Shown: in pieces, positions 1-9,484 of the stretch
Numbering within the stretch: the first letter of the stretch is position 1
Layout: every line of letters begins with the position of its first letter
Assembly (NCBI RefSeq): GCF_014651495.1
Contig: NZ_BMWZ01000004.1
Span: 310,001 to 374,000, forward strand
Reading direction: 5' to 3'
Origin: Algibacter mikhailovii
Lineage (GTDB): Bacteria > Bacteroidota > Bacteroidia > Flavobacteriales > Flavobacteriaceae
Length of the DNA: 64,000 nucleotides
Notes under the pieces: generated by a model
What the model was told of the DNA's origin: nothing
The model's input: only the letters and a program-made list of their open reading frames with translations
Databases searched by the model: none
Made by a program: the position numbers and the translations under genes

Positions 1-30
1 TTATAAAGCTCAAAAACATATCAATTAGAC

Positions 31-1041
31 ATGATTAATGTTGCCATTAACGGTTTTGGTAGAATAGGTCGTCGTGTTTTTAGATTACTTCAAAACTCCA
101 AACAGTTTAAGGTTGTAGCCATTAATGATTTAGCTGATGCTAGAACATTGAGTCACTTATTAAAATATGATAGTGTTCATGGTGTTTTTGATGGCAACAT
201 TACATCAGGACCCAATTTCATTAATATTGCGGGAAATAGCGTTTCCTTATTAAATGAATCTCACCCTAAATCTATTGACTGGAGACCATTCGATGTTCAT
301 TTTGTGATCGAGGCTACAGGTAAGTTTAAAAATAGTGCCGCACTCAAGCATCATATAAAAAATGGAGCCAAACAGGTTATCCTAAGTGTTCCTGCTGATG
401 AGGAAAACATTAAAACCATTGTTTTAGGCGTAAATGAAGATACCATTAATGGTACTGAACTTATTATTTCAAATGCATCGTGCACCACTAACAATGCTGC
501 ACCTATGATAGATGTAATTAATACGCTTTGCGGCATTGATCAAGCTTATATTACCACAGTCCACTCATATACCACAGATCAGAGTTTGCATGACCAACCC
601 CATCGCGATTTAAGACGATCTAGAGCGGCAGGTCAATCTATTGTTCCAACAACTACAGGTGCGGCAAAAGCATTGACTAAGATTTTTCCGGATTTATCTA
701 AAGCTATTGGCGGGTGTGGCATTAGAGTTCCAGTTATTAATGGCTCTTTAACAGACATTACATTTAATGTAAAAAAACAAGTTTCTATTGATGACATTAA
801 TAATGCTTTTAAAATAGCTTCTAAAGCACAATATAAAGGAATTATTGAATATACTGAAGATCCTATTGTTTCTATAGATATTGTTGGAAATAGACATTCC
901 TGTGTTTTTGATTCTCAGATGACATCTGTAATTGGAAACATGGTTAAAATAATTGGCTGGTACGATAATGAGTCGGGATATTCGCAACGAATTATAGACC
1001 TAATGTGCAATTTATCGGAAAAAATTCCCATTTGTCGATAA
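31..1041 (+). CDS. gap: Glyceraldehyde-3-phosphate dehydrogenase, type I
   Basis: This 336-residue protein oxidises and phosphorylates glyceraldehyde-3-phosphate in glycolysis, or runs the reverse step in gluconeogenesis, in the cytoplasm. The N-terminal NAD-binding motif GFGRIGR (residues 8-14) is intact, and the active-site motif ASCTTN places the catalytic cysteine at residue 151. The length matches the family. Flavobacteria often carry more than one GAPDH; nothing here shows whether this copy is the glycolytic or the gluconeogenic one. A possible promoter for the next gene overlaps the region just after the stop codon. Confidence 0.96.
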   Translation: MINVAINGFGRIGRRVFRLLQNSKQFKVVAINDLADARTLSHLLKYDSVHGVFDGNITSGPNFINIAGNSVSLLNESHPKSIDWRPFDVHFVIEATGKFKNSAALKHHIKNGAKQVILSVPADEENIKTIVLGVNEDTINGTELIISNASCTTNNAAPMIDVINTLCGIDQAYITTVHSYTTDQSLHDQPHRDLRRSRAAGQSIVPTTTGAAKALTKIFPDLSKAIGGCGIRVPVINGSLTDITFNVKKQVSIDDINNAFKIASKAQYKGIIEYTEDPIVSIDIVGNRHSCVFDSQMTSVIGNMVKIIGWYDNESGYSQRIIDLMCNLSEKIPICR

Positions 1042-1047
1042 AATAAT

Positions 1048-1055
1048 TATATTTG
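1048..1055 (+). promoter_or_regulatory. Candidate -7 promoter element for the hybrid kinase
   Basis: TATATTTG matches the Bacteroidota -7 consensus TAnnTTTG, 20 bases before the kinase start codon. No well-spaced TTG -33 element is visible, so this is a moderate call. Confidence 0.45.
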
Positions 1056-1075
1056 TCTGTATTATTAATTTAATT

Positions 1076-3316
1076 ATGTCCCATACTAAACACTACTTTT
1101 ATATTATTTTGCTAATTTTTAGTCTAAGTCTATCTGCTCAAAATACGATGGAAGAGGATCCTGAAATTACACAGAATAATATAAATTACCGCATTTTACA
1201 GTCGCAAACCGAACTACAAAACTTCAATTACTATAATGCTCAAAAGCATTTAGATGAAGCTCTTGAATTGGCTGAAAAAGGAGACAATAAAAAAAGTCTT
1301 GGTCTTATTTATGCACTTAAAGGGCGCATACAATTAATTATTGATGAGAAAGACAAAGCCATAAAGTCTCTGAATAAAGCCATTGAAATACAGCGTATCA
1401 TTGATGACAATCTAAATTTAGGCAGTTCGTACAAAACCTTTGGAGATGTTTATTTGGCAAAAAAAGATTACTATTCTGCCTTAGACTCTTACCGTGCTGC
1501 CAAATCAAAATTTGAAGAAGAAGAACTCAATGAAGAATTAGCTGAAACTTTATTACGAGAAGGGAAAACCTATATTGAATTAAAAAATTATCACAAAGCT
1601 CGTGATGTTATTGAGCAAGCATTGGCCATTGCTAAGAAGTATGACTATTTAGAAACACAAAGTGGATCACTTATTAACCACGCCCTAGTCTACAATAAAT
1701 TAGGTAATAATGAAAAAGCTATTGCCGCAGGTAAAGAAGGCATACAAATTGCAAAGACAAAACAATTTAGCAACACGCTTAATCAAGGTTATTTAGTCGT
1801 TAGTAATGTATATAACAATATTGGAAGTTATAAAAACTCCAGAGAGTATTTGAATCTACATTTAAAACTTTCAGATTCCATAAGAAATTTAACTCGCATA
1901 AATTCCTCTAGTGATCAAGAAACACAATACCTTCTGAATGAAGAAATTGAGAAAAACCATGAAATTGTAGAGAAATTAGAAAAAGCTGAAGACGATAAAA
2001 ATTTAGGCACTCTTATTTCAATTTTAAGTGTGGCTTTAATTACAATTTTATCCCTTCTAACGTTATCATTATATAAAAACAATAATATTAGGCTGAAGAC
2101 TAATAACATGCTCCACAAAAAAAATGGAGAGCTTATTATTGCCAAAGAAAAAGCTGAATTAGCATCTAAAACTAAAGCCAATTTCTTGTCAACCGTTACG
2201 CATGAGCTCAGAACACCATTATATGCCGTAACAGGTTTGAGCAATATGCTTTTGGAAGAAAACCCCAAACCTGAACAAGTACAACATTTAAAATCGTTAA
2301 AATTCTCAGGAGACTATCTCCTTACCTTTATTAATGATATACTTCAAATCAATAAAATTGAAGCAAATAAAGTTGATATTGAACCGGAACCATTTAATCT
2401 TAATAAAAAAATAAACAATATTGTTTTAGCTTTAAATAATTCTGCGCAAAGTAATAACATCAAAATTCATTTTGAATATGATAAAGATTTACCAGAAAAC
2501 TTTATTGCTGACCAATTAAAAATATCTCAAATTTTAATTAACCTAATTGGTAACTCTATTAAGTTTACCAAAAATGGTGACATATGGATTCGTGCCTATA
2601 AAATAGAAGAAAAAGGCAAAATATATACCTTGCGTTTTGAAGTTGAAGATAATGGTATAGGAATTAGTCAGGAAAAACAAGATCATATGTTTGAGAGCTT
2701 TTCTCAAGGCTCAATTCAAATTAACCGTAAATATGGCGGAACTGGTTTAGGGCTATCTATCGTTAAAGGACTTATTGATATTTTAAAAGGTAAAATTTAC
2801 GTAAAAAGTGAATTAGACAAAGGAACCACTTTCTATTTTGAAATACCTCTTGAACATAGTACAGTAGAAGAAGCTCAGGAAAAGAGAGTAAATTATTTTG
2901 ATGGCAACAAAGCCGATTTAGATTTAAAGAGCGTTAAAATATTAGTTGTTGAAGACAACAAAATCAATCAAATGATCACTAAAAAGATTCTTACTAAAAT
3001 GGAATTAAAATGTGACATTGTCGATAACGGTGAAGATGCTGTAGAAATGATAAAAGCTAATGACTATAACATCATTTTAATGGATATTCATATGCCTGGT
3101 ATTAGTGGTATGGAGGCTACAAAAATTGTTAGAACTTTTGATAAAGAACTCACCATTTTCGCTCTTACAGCCGTAACGATTGAAGATAAAATGCATGAAT
3201 TTGAAGAAGCTGGGTTTACTGATATTATCCCTAAACCGTTCAAACAAGAAGAGTTTGAGAAAAAACTTTACAACGCTTTAGCTTCAAAAAACACGAATAC
3301 TATTGCTAATGCTTAA
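1076..3316 (+). CDS. TPR-containing hybrid sensor histidine kinase/response regulator
   Basis: This is a 746-residue membrane signalling protein. It has a signal peptide (residues 1-21), a periplasmic region of tetratricopeptide-like helical repeats (about 35-285), one membrane segment near 311-333, a HisKA domain with phospho-acceptor His376 (motif THELRTP), and a HATPase domain with N box (LINLIGNS), G1 (DNGIGIS) and G2 (GGTGLGLS). A C-terminal receiver domain begins near residue 620 with phospho-acceptor Asp670 (motif LMDIHMP). There is no DNA-binding output domain, so phosphate presumably passes to a separate protein. No cognate regulator is adjacent. The 3' end overlaps convergent lpxK by 11 bases. 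The signal sensed cannot be told from sequence. Confidence 0.93.
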   Translation: MSHTKHYFYIILLIFSLSLSAQNTMEEDPEITQNNINYRILQSQTELQNFNYYNAQKHLDEALELAEKGDNKKSLGLIYALKGRIQLIIDEKDKAIKSLNKAIEIQRIIDDNLNLGSSYKTFGDVYLAKKDYYSALDSYRAAKSKFEEEELNEELAETLLREGKTYIELKNYHKARDVIEQALAIAKKYDYLETQSGSLINHALVYNKLGNNEKAIAAGKEGIQIAKTKQFSNTLNQGYLVVSNVYNNIGSYKNSREYLNLHLKLSDSIRNLTRINSSSDQETQYLLNEEIEKNHEIVEKLEKAEDDKNLGTLISILSVALITILSLLTLSLYKNNNIRLKTNNMLHKKNGELIIAKEKAELASKTKANFLSTVTHELRTPLYAVTGLSNMLLEENPKPEQVQHLKSLKFSGDYLLTFINDILQINKIEANKVDIEPEPFNLNKKINNIVLALNNSAQSNNIKIHFEYDKDLPENFIADQLKISQILINLIGNSIKFTKNGDIWIRAYKIEEKGKIYTLRFEVEDNGIGISQEKQDHMFESFSQGSIQINRKYGGTGLGLSIVKGLIDILKGKIYVKSELDKGTTFYFEIPLEHSTVEEAQEKRVNYFDGNKADLDLKSVKILVVEDNKINQMITKKILTKMELKCDIVDNGEDAVEMIKANDYNIILMDIHMPGISGMEATKIVRTFDKELTIFALTAVTIEDKMHEFEEAGFTDIIPKPFKQEEFEKKLYNALASKNTNTIANA

Positions 3317-4304
3317 TAAACGTTTTAATTTGATTATTAAACGCTAACTCATTGTCAATAGCTATGCTTATTGGTATATAATAAAGCTTGTGAGCAATAC
3401 TATCAAATTTCTTAAGCCTCATAAAGTCTTTCTCGGTGGTCAGAATACGTGCTTTATTAGCAAATACATGAATATCATCTTGCGTAAAATCGTGATGATC
3501 TTTAAAATTAAAATGTTCAAAAGTTAAGTTCTCTGCCTTTAAAAACGCAACTAATGGTTCTGCATTGGCAATACCTGTTACTAAAACAAAATCCTCAAGT
3601 TCATTTAATAATAGCGAGTCATTGGCTGAGAAGAGCTTATCAGAATAAACTATTGAACTAAAAAAAACACTTTGATAAGACTTAGGTTTAATACGTTTTA
3701 AAATGTCATTTTTCTCATCATCCATTAAACGATTAGGACATTTGGTAACCATTATAATGTTTGCACGATTGGCACCACTTCTCGGCTCTCTTAAATCACC
3801 GGTTGGTAGCACAATATCTTTATAATATGGTTTTTTATAAGTGGTTAATAAAATATTAAAACCAGCTTTTACTTTTCTATGTTGCAAAGCATCATCTAAT
3901 AAAATTACTTCAGGTTTAGAAGCTCTTAAACGTGTAATACCGTGTTGCCTATTTGAATCAACAGCAACCATAGTTAAATCTTTAAATTTGGAATAAAATT
4001 GAAAGGGTTCGTCTCCAATAGAATCAGCAGTAGAATCTTTATTAGCTAGCTGAAAACCCTTTGTTTTTCTTTTGTACCCCCTACTTAAAGTAGCGAGCTT
4101 AAATTCTTCATTTAGTAAATCAATAAGGTACTCAATCATTGGTGTTTTACCCGTACCACCAACACTTAAATTACCCACGCAGATTACAGGAAAATCATAG
4201 GATTTAGAAGATTTTATTCCCAAATCATATAATTTGTTTCGCAGCCAAGTCACCAAAAAGTAAATAGGGACGACCGGAAATAATATGTATCTTATTATTT
4301 TCAT
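3306..4304 (-). CDS. lpxK: Tetraacyldisaccharide 4'-kinase
   Basis: LpxK adds the 4'-phosphate to the lipid A disaccharide precursor at the inner membrane. The N-terminal membrane helix (KIIRYILFPVVPIYFLVTW) is followed by the family P-loop GGTGKTP and the acidic motif LLDDALQHR. The frame stays open upstream to 4370, but the ATG at 4302-4304 is preferred: it puts the membrane helix at the N-terminus, gives a normal length of 332 residues, and avoids overlap with the divergent gene that starts at 4351. An ATG at 4305-4307 is an equivalent alternative. The stop overlaps the end of the convergent histidine kinase. Confidence 0.95.
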   Translation of the reverse strand: MKIIRYILFPVVPIYFLVTWLRNKLYDLGIKSSKSYDFPVICVGNLSVGGTGKTPMIEYLIDLLNEEFKLATLSRGYKRKTKGFQLANKDSTADSIGDEPFQFYSKFKDLTMVAVDSNRQHGITRLRASKPEVILLDDALQHRKVKAGFNILLTTYKKPYYKDIVLPTGDLREPRSGANRANIIMVTKCPNRLMDDEKNDILKRIKPKSYQSVFFSSIVYSDKLFSANDSLLLNELEDFVLVTGIANAEPLVAFLKAENLTFEHFNFKDHHDFTQDDIHVFANKARILTTEKDFMRLKKFDSIAHKLYYIPISIAIDNELAFNNQIKTFIKH

Positions 4305-4325
4305 CATAACGAAAGTATAATATTT

Positions 4326-4333
4326 TATCTTTG
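4326..4333 (+). promoter_or_regulatory. Candidate -7 promoter element for the Nif3-like gene
   Basis: TATCTTTG is an exact TAnnTTTG match 17 bases upstream of the ATG at 4351. A clear TTG -33 element is not seen. Confidence 0.5.
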
Positions 4334-4350
4334 AACCAAACAAATAAAGT

Positions 4351-5445
4351 ATGATTGTACAAGATATCATAAATCATTTAGAGGAACTTACCCCTTTAAA
4401 CTATGCCGAAGATTTTGATAATGTGGGGCTTTTAGTAGGTGATAAAACACAAGACATAACAGGCATACTTGTTACCCTAGACACCCTTGAAAGTATTGTT
4501 GATGAAGCTATTTCAGAAAATTGCAACTTAATTGTAAGCTTCCACCCTATTATCTTTAAAGGCCTAAAAAAGTTAACAGGAAAAAATTATGTGGAGCGCG
4601 TTGTTATGAAAGCAATAAAACATGATATTGCCATTTACAGCATGCATACAGCTCTTGACAATTCGATTCAAGGTGTCAATAGTATTATTTGTAATCAATT
4701 AGGATTAATAAACAAGCAAATTTTAATCCCACAACCGGGAACCATAAAAAAACTAACCACTTACGTACCTAAAAGTGAAGCTCAAGCGCTAAGAATGCAT
4801 TTATTTGAAGCTGGTGCTGGAAGTATAGGCAATTACAATAACTGCAGTTTCAATGTTGAAGGTTACGGCACTTACACTGGTAATGCGAACTCTAATCCTA
4901 CCAAAGGAAAAAAAGGAGAAATGCATACCGAAGAAGAAACTAAAATTACGGTAACCTTTGCAAAACATTTGCAGTCAGCAGTTCTACAGGCTTTATTTAA
5001 AAATCATTCGTATGAAGAAGTTGCCTATGAAGTGACTACCATAGAGAATACGAATCAAAATATAGGGATGGGAATGATTGCAGAATTCCCAGAACCAATG
5101 AATGAATTAAGTTTTCTGAATCATTTAAAATCAAAGATGAAAACCGAATCTATACGGCACTCTTTACTTTTAGACAAACCCATCAAGAAAGTAGCCGTTT
5201 TAGGAGGCTCCGGAAGTTTTGCTATAAATGCTGCAAAAGCCGCTGGTGCTGAAGCCTTTGTGACGGCAGATTTAAAATATCACGACTTTTTTTCTGCTGA
5301 AAATCGCATTCTTTTAACTGATATAGGACATTATGAAAGTGAGCAATTCACAAAAAATGAATTAGTAGCACATCTTACAAAAAAAATTACTAATTTTGCA
5401 ATCATTTTATCAAAGATAAACACCAATCCTGTTAAGTATTTTTAA
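4351..5445 (+). CDS. Nif3-like dinuclear metal center protein (DUF34 family)
   Basis: This 364-residue protein belongs to the Nif3/YqfO/YbgI family of ring-forming proteins with a two-metal centre. Conserved metal-ligand motifs are visible at both ends: SFHPIIFKG and HTALDN in the N-terminal half, and DIGHYESE near the C-terminus. The length indicates the longer form, with a PII-like domain inserted in the middle (about residues 130-240). The biochemical role of the family is unsettled; older annotations call members GTP cyclohydrolase I type 2. The stop lies 3 bases before the next gene, so the two are probably cotranscribed. Confidence 0.9.
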   Translation: MIVQDIINHLEELTPLNYAEDFDNVGLLVGDKTQDITGILVTLDTLESIVDEAISENCNLIVSFHPIIFKGLKKLTGKNYVERVVMKAIKHDIAIYSMHTALDNSIQGVNSIICNQLGLINKQILIPQPGTIKKLTTYVPKSEAQALRMHLFEAGAGSIGNYNNCSFNVEGYGTYTGNANSNPTKGKKGEMHTEEETKITVTFAKHLQSAVLQALFKNHSYEEVAYEVTTIENTNQNIGMGMIAEFPEPMNELSFLNHLKSKMKTESIRHSLLLDKPIKKVAVLGGSGSFAINAAKAAGAEAFVTADLKYHDFFSAENRILLTDIGHYESEQFTKNELVAHLTKKITNFAIILSKINTNPVKYF

Positions 5446-5448
5446 AGT

Positions 5449-6228
5449 ATGGCTAAAAAGAAAGAAGTAACTGTTGAAGAGCGCTTAAGAGCTTTATACG
5501 ATTTACAACTCATCGATTCTCGTATAGATGAAATAAGAAATGTTCGTGGAGAACTTCCTTTAGAGGTTCGTGATTTAGAAGACGAAGTTGCTGGATTAAA
5601 CATAAGATTAGAAAAATTAGTTTCTAATTTAGAAATAATAGACAATGATATTGCTAGTAAAAAGAATTTGATTGAAGAATCAAAAGCTTTAATGAAGAAA
5701 TATGCTGAGCAGCAACAAAATGTTAGAAATAACAGAGAGTTCAATTCTTTAACTAAAGAAATTGAGTTCCAAGAATTAGAAATAGAGTTAGCTGAAAAAC
5801 ACATCCGCGAATTTAAAGTTCAAATTGAACAGAAAAAAGAAGTGATTGGAGAGACTAAAGAGCGTTTAAAAGAGCGTGAAAGTCACTTAAAACACAAAAA
5901 AGGAGAACTTAATGCTATTCTTGCTGAAACTGAAAAAGAAGAAAAGGCTTTAATTGCAAAATCGGAAGAATATAAGCAACAAATAGAAGCTCGTTTAGTA
6001 TCGGCTTACACCAGAATAAGAACTAATGTAAAGAACGGTTTAGCAGTTGTGCCAATTGAAAGAGGCGCTGCAGGAGGTTCGTTCTTTACCATTCCACCAC
6101 AAATTCAAGTTGAAATTGCTTCACGTAAAAAAGTAATTACCGATGAGCATAGTGGACGAATTTTAGTGGATTCAGCATTAGCCGATGAACAAAAAGTGAA
6201 AATGGAAAAAATGTTTGCTAAACTTTAA
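5449..6228 (+). CDS. Coiled-coil protein with cysteine-less zinc-ribbon domain (DUF164-like)
   Basis: This is a 259-residue protein. Residues 10-190 form a long charged coiled coil, and 200-240 match the C-terminal zinc-ribbon of the DUF164/zf-RING_7 family (ERGAAGGSFFTIPPQ ... DEHSGRIL). In the usual family pattern the two pairs of metal-binding cysteines flank these motifs. Here they read Ala208, Ser211, Asp232 and Ser235, and the whole protein contains no cysteine. The fold may be kept without zinc. It follows the Nif3-like gene by 3 bases, an association also common in other bacteria. The molecular function is unknown; related proteins are often annotated as nucleic-acid binding. Confidence 0.85.
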   Translation: MAKKKEVTVEERLRALYDLQLIDSRIDEIRNVRGELPLEVRDLEDEVAGLNIRLEKLVSNLEIIDNDIASKKNLIEESKALMKKYAEQQQNVRNNREFNSLTKEIEFQELEIELAEKHIREFKVQIEQKKEVIGETKERLKERESHLKHKKGELNAILAETEKEEKALIAKSEEYKQQIEARLVSAYTRIRTNVKNGLAVVPIERGAAGGSFFTIPPQIQVEIASRKKVITDEHSGRILVDSALADEQKVKMEKMFAKL

Positions 6229-6253
6229 TCCATTGAAACAATACATAATTTAG

Positions 6254-6283
6254 AGCCTTCAGTATTAAACTGAAGGCTTTTTT
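6254..6283 (+). terminator. Rho-independent terminator after the coiled-coil gene
   Basis: The stem AGCCTTCAGT / ACTGAAGGCT has 10 bp and a 5-base loop. It is followed by a run of T and lies 26 bases after the stop codon. Confidence 0.85.
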
Positions 6284-6407
6284 ATTTCCTAAATTTAGAC
6301 GCCCTTGAAGCCTGTTCAGCCTGAGATGCTATTTAAAATCAACTTTTTTCAAAATCATTTAAGGTTTTCTGTTTTTTTTCGTCTACAATAAAAGAAAAAG
6401 CAAAAAT

Positions 6408-7070
6408 ATGAAACAGATTATCCCAATAGTAGCACTTGCCTTATTTTTCAGTTGTCAAAATACGGCACAATCTAAAAAAGAACAGCAAGCTGTTATTAAT
6501 GCCATCCCAATTGAAGTGCCTATAGAAAATGGCAAAGCAAGGGCTTATTTTGCAAGCGGATGCTTCTGGTGTGTAGAAGCTATATATGAAAGTGTTAAAG
6601 GCGTTGAAGAGTCTATTTCAGGCTATTCTGGAGGATATACCAAAAATCCAACATATGGCGCAAGTAATACTGGAAAAACGGGGCACGCTGAAGCTGTAGA
6701 AATAATATACAACCCTAACATTGTAACTTTTGAGACTTTAGTGGATGTCTATTTTGCATCACAAAACGTTACGCAAGTTAACGGACAAGGCAATGATAGA
6801 GGTTCTCAATACCGTTCTATTATTTTTTACCAAAATGAAAAGCAAAAGAATCTTATTCTAGCAAAAAAGCTAGCGCTAGAAAAAAAGTTGAATGTAAAAA
6901 TAGCCGCGGAAGTCTATCCATTTCAAAAATTTTGGATAGCTGAAGAATACCATCAAGATTACGAAAAACGAAATCCCAATAATAGCTATATTAGAAATGT
7001 TTCTATACCAAGATTAAATAGATTCAAGGCTAATTTTCCTAAGGAATTATTGAAAGACGATCATCATTAG
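6408..7070 (+). CDS. msrA: Peptide-methionine (S)-S-oxide reductase, lipoprotein form
   Basis: MsrA reduces methionine-S-sulfoxide in proteins. The catalytic motif GCFWC places the active cysteine at residue 52 and a likely resolving cysteine at 55; no further cysteines occur toward the C-terminus. The N-terminus is a lipoprotein signal with lipobox LFFSC (Cys16), so this 220-residue copy is exported and anchored in an envelope membrane rather than cytoplasmic. That suggests repair of oxidised envelope proteins. Regeneration in the envelope would need a membrane thiol donor that is not visible in this window. It is transcribed alone. Confidence 0.95.
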   Translation: MKQIIPIVALALFFSCQNTAQSKKEQQAVINAIPIEVPIENGKARAYFASGCFWCVEAIYESVKGVEESISGYSGGYTKNPTYGASNTGKTGHAEAVEIIYNPNIVTFETLVDVYFASQNVTQVNGQGNDRGSQYRSIIFYQNEKQKNLILAKKLALEKKLNVKIAAEVYPFQKFWIAEEYHQDYEKRNPNNSYIRNVSIPRLNRFKANFPKELLKDDHH

Positions 7071-7241
7071 GAAGGCCATTTTATACTATTTTACTTAATT
7101 TAAAAGAAAAACAGAAACCTTTTTTTAGTTCAGCTACTAATTATGCCCATAAATAGTAGCACTAGTTTTTAGTCTTTCAAATAGAAGCTATATATAAGTA
7201 ACTTCAGACGGCATGCATATTAACAATAGAAAAACAGTAAA

Positions 7242-9428
7242 CTATCTTGTAAAGAGCAATTCTCTATACTTGGTTAATGGCCAAATTTCATCATCAACCA
7301 GAAGCTCTAGATTGTCGCAATGATGTCTAATCTTATCAAATAAAGACTTGACATGTTTGCAATAAGCCTCAGCCTTTTTCTCTATATCCTCTATGTTATT
7401 GGCTTTTCTCCTCTCATCAATCATTTTCGTCACGTTCGCGTTAATACCCGCTATATGATTTGAAATCTCCTCAATCAAATTAACCTGCTCTTTGGATACA
7501 TTATGATACTTTTCTTCAAAGATTTCCTTTAAACCTCTTACGTTTTCAATTAAGACATTTTGATATTTAACAGCCGTGGGTACAATATGATTTCTAGCAA
7601 TATCACCAAGTACTCTACTTTCTATTTGAACATGTTTTATATAGACTTCAACCTCTATTTCATAGCGCGCCTCAGTTTCTATTTTACTCATTACGCCCAT
7701 TTCTTCAAAAAGGCTTATACTTGCCTTTGAAACCCTTGCTTTCAAAGCTTGAGGCGTGGTATTATTATTACTAAGTCCACGTTTTTTAGCTTCGACTTCC
7801 CATGCTTCTCCATAACTATTTCCATCAAACAAAATGGACTTAGTTGATTTTATATACTCACGCAACACATTAAAAACAGCCTCATCTTTCTTTAAATCTT
7901 TCTTATTAATAAGCGCATCTACTTCTGTCTTAAAATCTTTTAGTTGTTTAGCCACAATGGTATTTAAAACCGTCATAGGATTTCCACAATTAGCCATAGA
8001 ACCTACTGCTCTAAACTCAAATTTATTACCAGTAAACGCAAATGGCGAGGTCCTATTTCTATCCGTATTATCTAACAATACATCTGGGATTTTCCCAACC
8101 ACATTTAATTTCAATTCTGTTTTTTCTTTTGGAGACAATTTCCCTTTGGTAACGCCCTCTAGCTCATCTAACACCTTAGATAATTGCTCTCCAATAAAAA
8201 CCGACATAATTGCAGGGGGAGCTTCATTTGCACCTAATCTATGCTCATTACTTGCCGAAGCCACCGCAGCTCTTAATAAAGCTTCATGTTGATGAACTGC
8301 CTTTATGGTATTGATAAAAAAGGTTAAGAATTGTAAATTACTCATTGGTGTTTTCCCAGGCGCCAACAAATTAACCCCTGTATCTGTCGAAAGTGACCAG
8401 TTATTATGCTTACCTGAACCGTTTACACCCGCAAAGGGTTTTTCGTGTAGAAGGACTTTAAAATTATGCCTAGAAGCTACACGCCCCATAATATCCATGA
8501 GTAAAGAATTATGATCAACGGCTAAGTTAGCCTCTTCAAAAATAGGGGCTAACTCAAATTGATTTGGAGCCACTTCATTATGCCTTGTTTTCACAGGGAT
8601 ACCCAAAAGCATACATTCTTTTTCTAAATCACGCATAAAGTTTAGCGCTCTATTGGGTATAGAACCAAAATAATGATCATCCAATTGCTGTCCTTTTGCT
8701 GAAGAATGCCCTAACAAGGTACGCCCCGTTAATGTAATATCTGGACGACTAGAAGCCAACATTTTATCGATTAAAAAGTACTCCTGCTCCCAACCCAATG
8801 AAGAAGTCACCTTTTTAACATTTTTATCAAAATATCTGCATACTGCCGTAGCTGCATCGTCAACAGCATGCAAGGCCCTTAAAAGTGGCGTTTTATAATC
8901 TAGCGCTTCACCTGTATAAGCGACAAAAATAGTTGGTATGCATAAAGTAGTTTCGTAAATGAATGCGGGAGATGTAGGATCCCAAGCGGTATATCCTCTT
9001 GCTTCAAACGTGTTTCTTATTCCGCCACTTGGAAAACTAGAAGCGTCTGGTTCTTGCTGTACCAATTGCGTACCTCCAAATTTCTCAATAGACATACCAC
9101 CACCTACGGTTTCAAAAAAAGCATCATGCTTTTCGGCCGTAGAACCAGTAAGTGGCTGAAACCAATGTGTGTAATGTGTAACACCCTTGGCCAATGCCCA
9201 ATCTTTCATAGAAGACGCAACTTGATCGGCAATATTCCTATCTATTTTCTTACCAAATTGTACGGCATTCCTAACACCAACAAATGCATCCTTAGTTAAA
9301 TATTGACGCATGGTATTTTCATTGAATACATTTCTTCCGAACAAATCTGAGCGCCTTTCATGCTCTTGAACATTCACAAATTTATAGGCTAACGATTCTT
9401 TTATAGCATGAAATCTTAATAAAGACAT
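7242..9428 (-). CDS. glnN: Glutamine synthetase type III
   Basis: This 728-residue enzyme of the GSIII family makes glutamine from glutamate and ammonia with ATP. The length is typical for GSIII and about 1.6 times that of GSI. Family motifs include the catalytic core around GWEQEYFLID, the metal/ammonia region NEVAPNQFELAP and the ATP region KHNNWSLST. It is transcribed away from a second, unrelated glutamine synthetase (type II) at 9694, across a 265-base shared region containing repeats. That arrangement suggests joint or opposite control by nitrogen status. Confidence 0.96.
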   Translation of the reverse strand: MSLLRFHAIKESLAYKFVNVQEHERRSDLFGRNVFNENTMRQYLTKDAFVGVRNAVQFGKKIDRNIADQVASSMKDWALAKGVTHYTHWFQPLTGSTAEKHDAFFETVGGGMSIEKFGGTQLVQQEPDASSFPSGGIRNTFEARGYTAWDPTSPAFIYETTLCIPTIFVAYTGEALDYKTPLLRALHAVDDAATAVCRYFDKNVKKVTSSLGWEQEYFLIDKMLASSRPDITLTGRTLLGHSSAKGQQLDDHYFGSIPNRALNFMRDLEKECMLLGIPVKTRHNEVAPNQFELAPIFEEANLAVDHNSLLMDIMGRVASRHNFKVLLHEKPFAGVNGSGKHNNWSLSTDTGVNLLAPGKTPMSNLQFLTFFINTIKAVHQHEALLRAAVASASNEHRLGANEAPPAIMSVFIGEQLSKVLDELEGVTKGKLSPKEKTELKLNVVGKIPDVLLDNTDRNRTSPFAFTGNKFEFRAVGSMANCGNPMTVLNTIVAKQLKDFKTEVDALINKKDLKKDEAVFNVLREYIKSTKSILFDGNSYGEAWEVEAKKRGLSNNNTTPQALKARVSKASISLFEEMGVMSKIETEARYEIEVEVYIKHVQIESRVLGDIARNHIVPTAVKYQNVLIENVRGLKEIFEEKYHNVSKEQVNLIEEISNHIAGINANVTKMIDERRKANNIEDIEKKAEAYCKHVKSLFDKIRHHCDNLELLVDDEIWPLTKYRELLFTR

Positions 9429-9460
9429 TTCTTAAAACGATTTAAAATTGAATTGTTAAA

Positions 9461-9468
9461 CAAAAATA
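9461..9468 (-). promoter_or_regulatory. Candidate -7 promoter element for glnN
   Basis: On the minus strand this reads TATTTTTG, which matches TAnnTTTG, 32 bases upstream of the glnN start. The -33 element is not clear. Confidence 0.4.
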
Positions 9469-9484
9469 ATCAGCATTACTAACA

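Noticed and set aside
1915-2268. A 117-codon minus-strand frame with a hydrophobic stretch
   Set aside because: It is antisense to the membrane and HisKA region of the hybrid kinase, and the hydrophobicity mirrors that segment.
6301-6330. GAAGCCTGTTCAGCCTGAG as a possible repeated intergenic element
   Set aside because: Only one copy was found in the window and it has no stable symmetry, so it cannot be called a repeat here.
7133-7160. Hairpin GCTACTA / TAGTAGC between msrA and glnN as a terminator
   Set aside because: The stem has 7 bp with a 14-base loop and no adjacent T-run on either strand; too weak beside the other terminators of this window.
7834-8292. A 152-codon open frame on the plus strand inside glnN
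   Set aside because: It lies wholly antisense to a clearly conserved GSIII gene and its translation has no recognisable domain; it is a shadow of the codon pattern.
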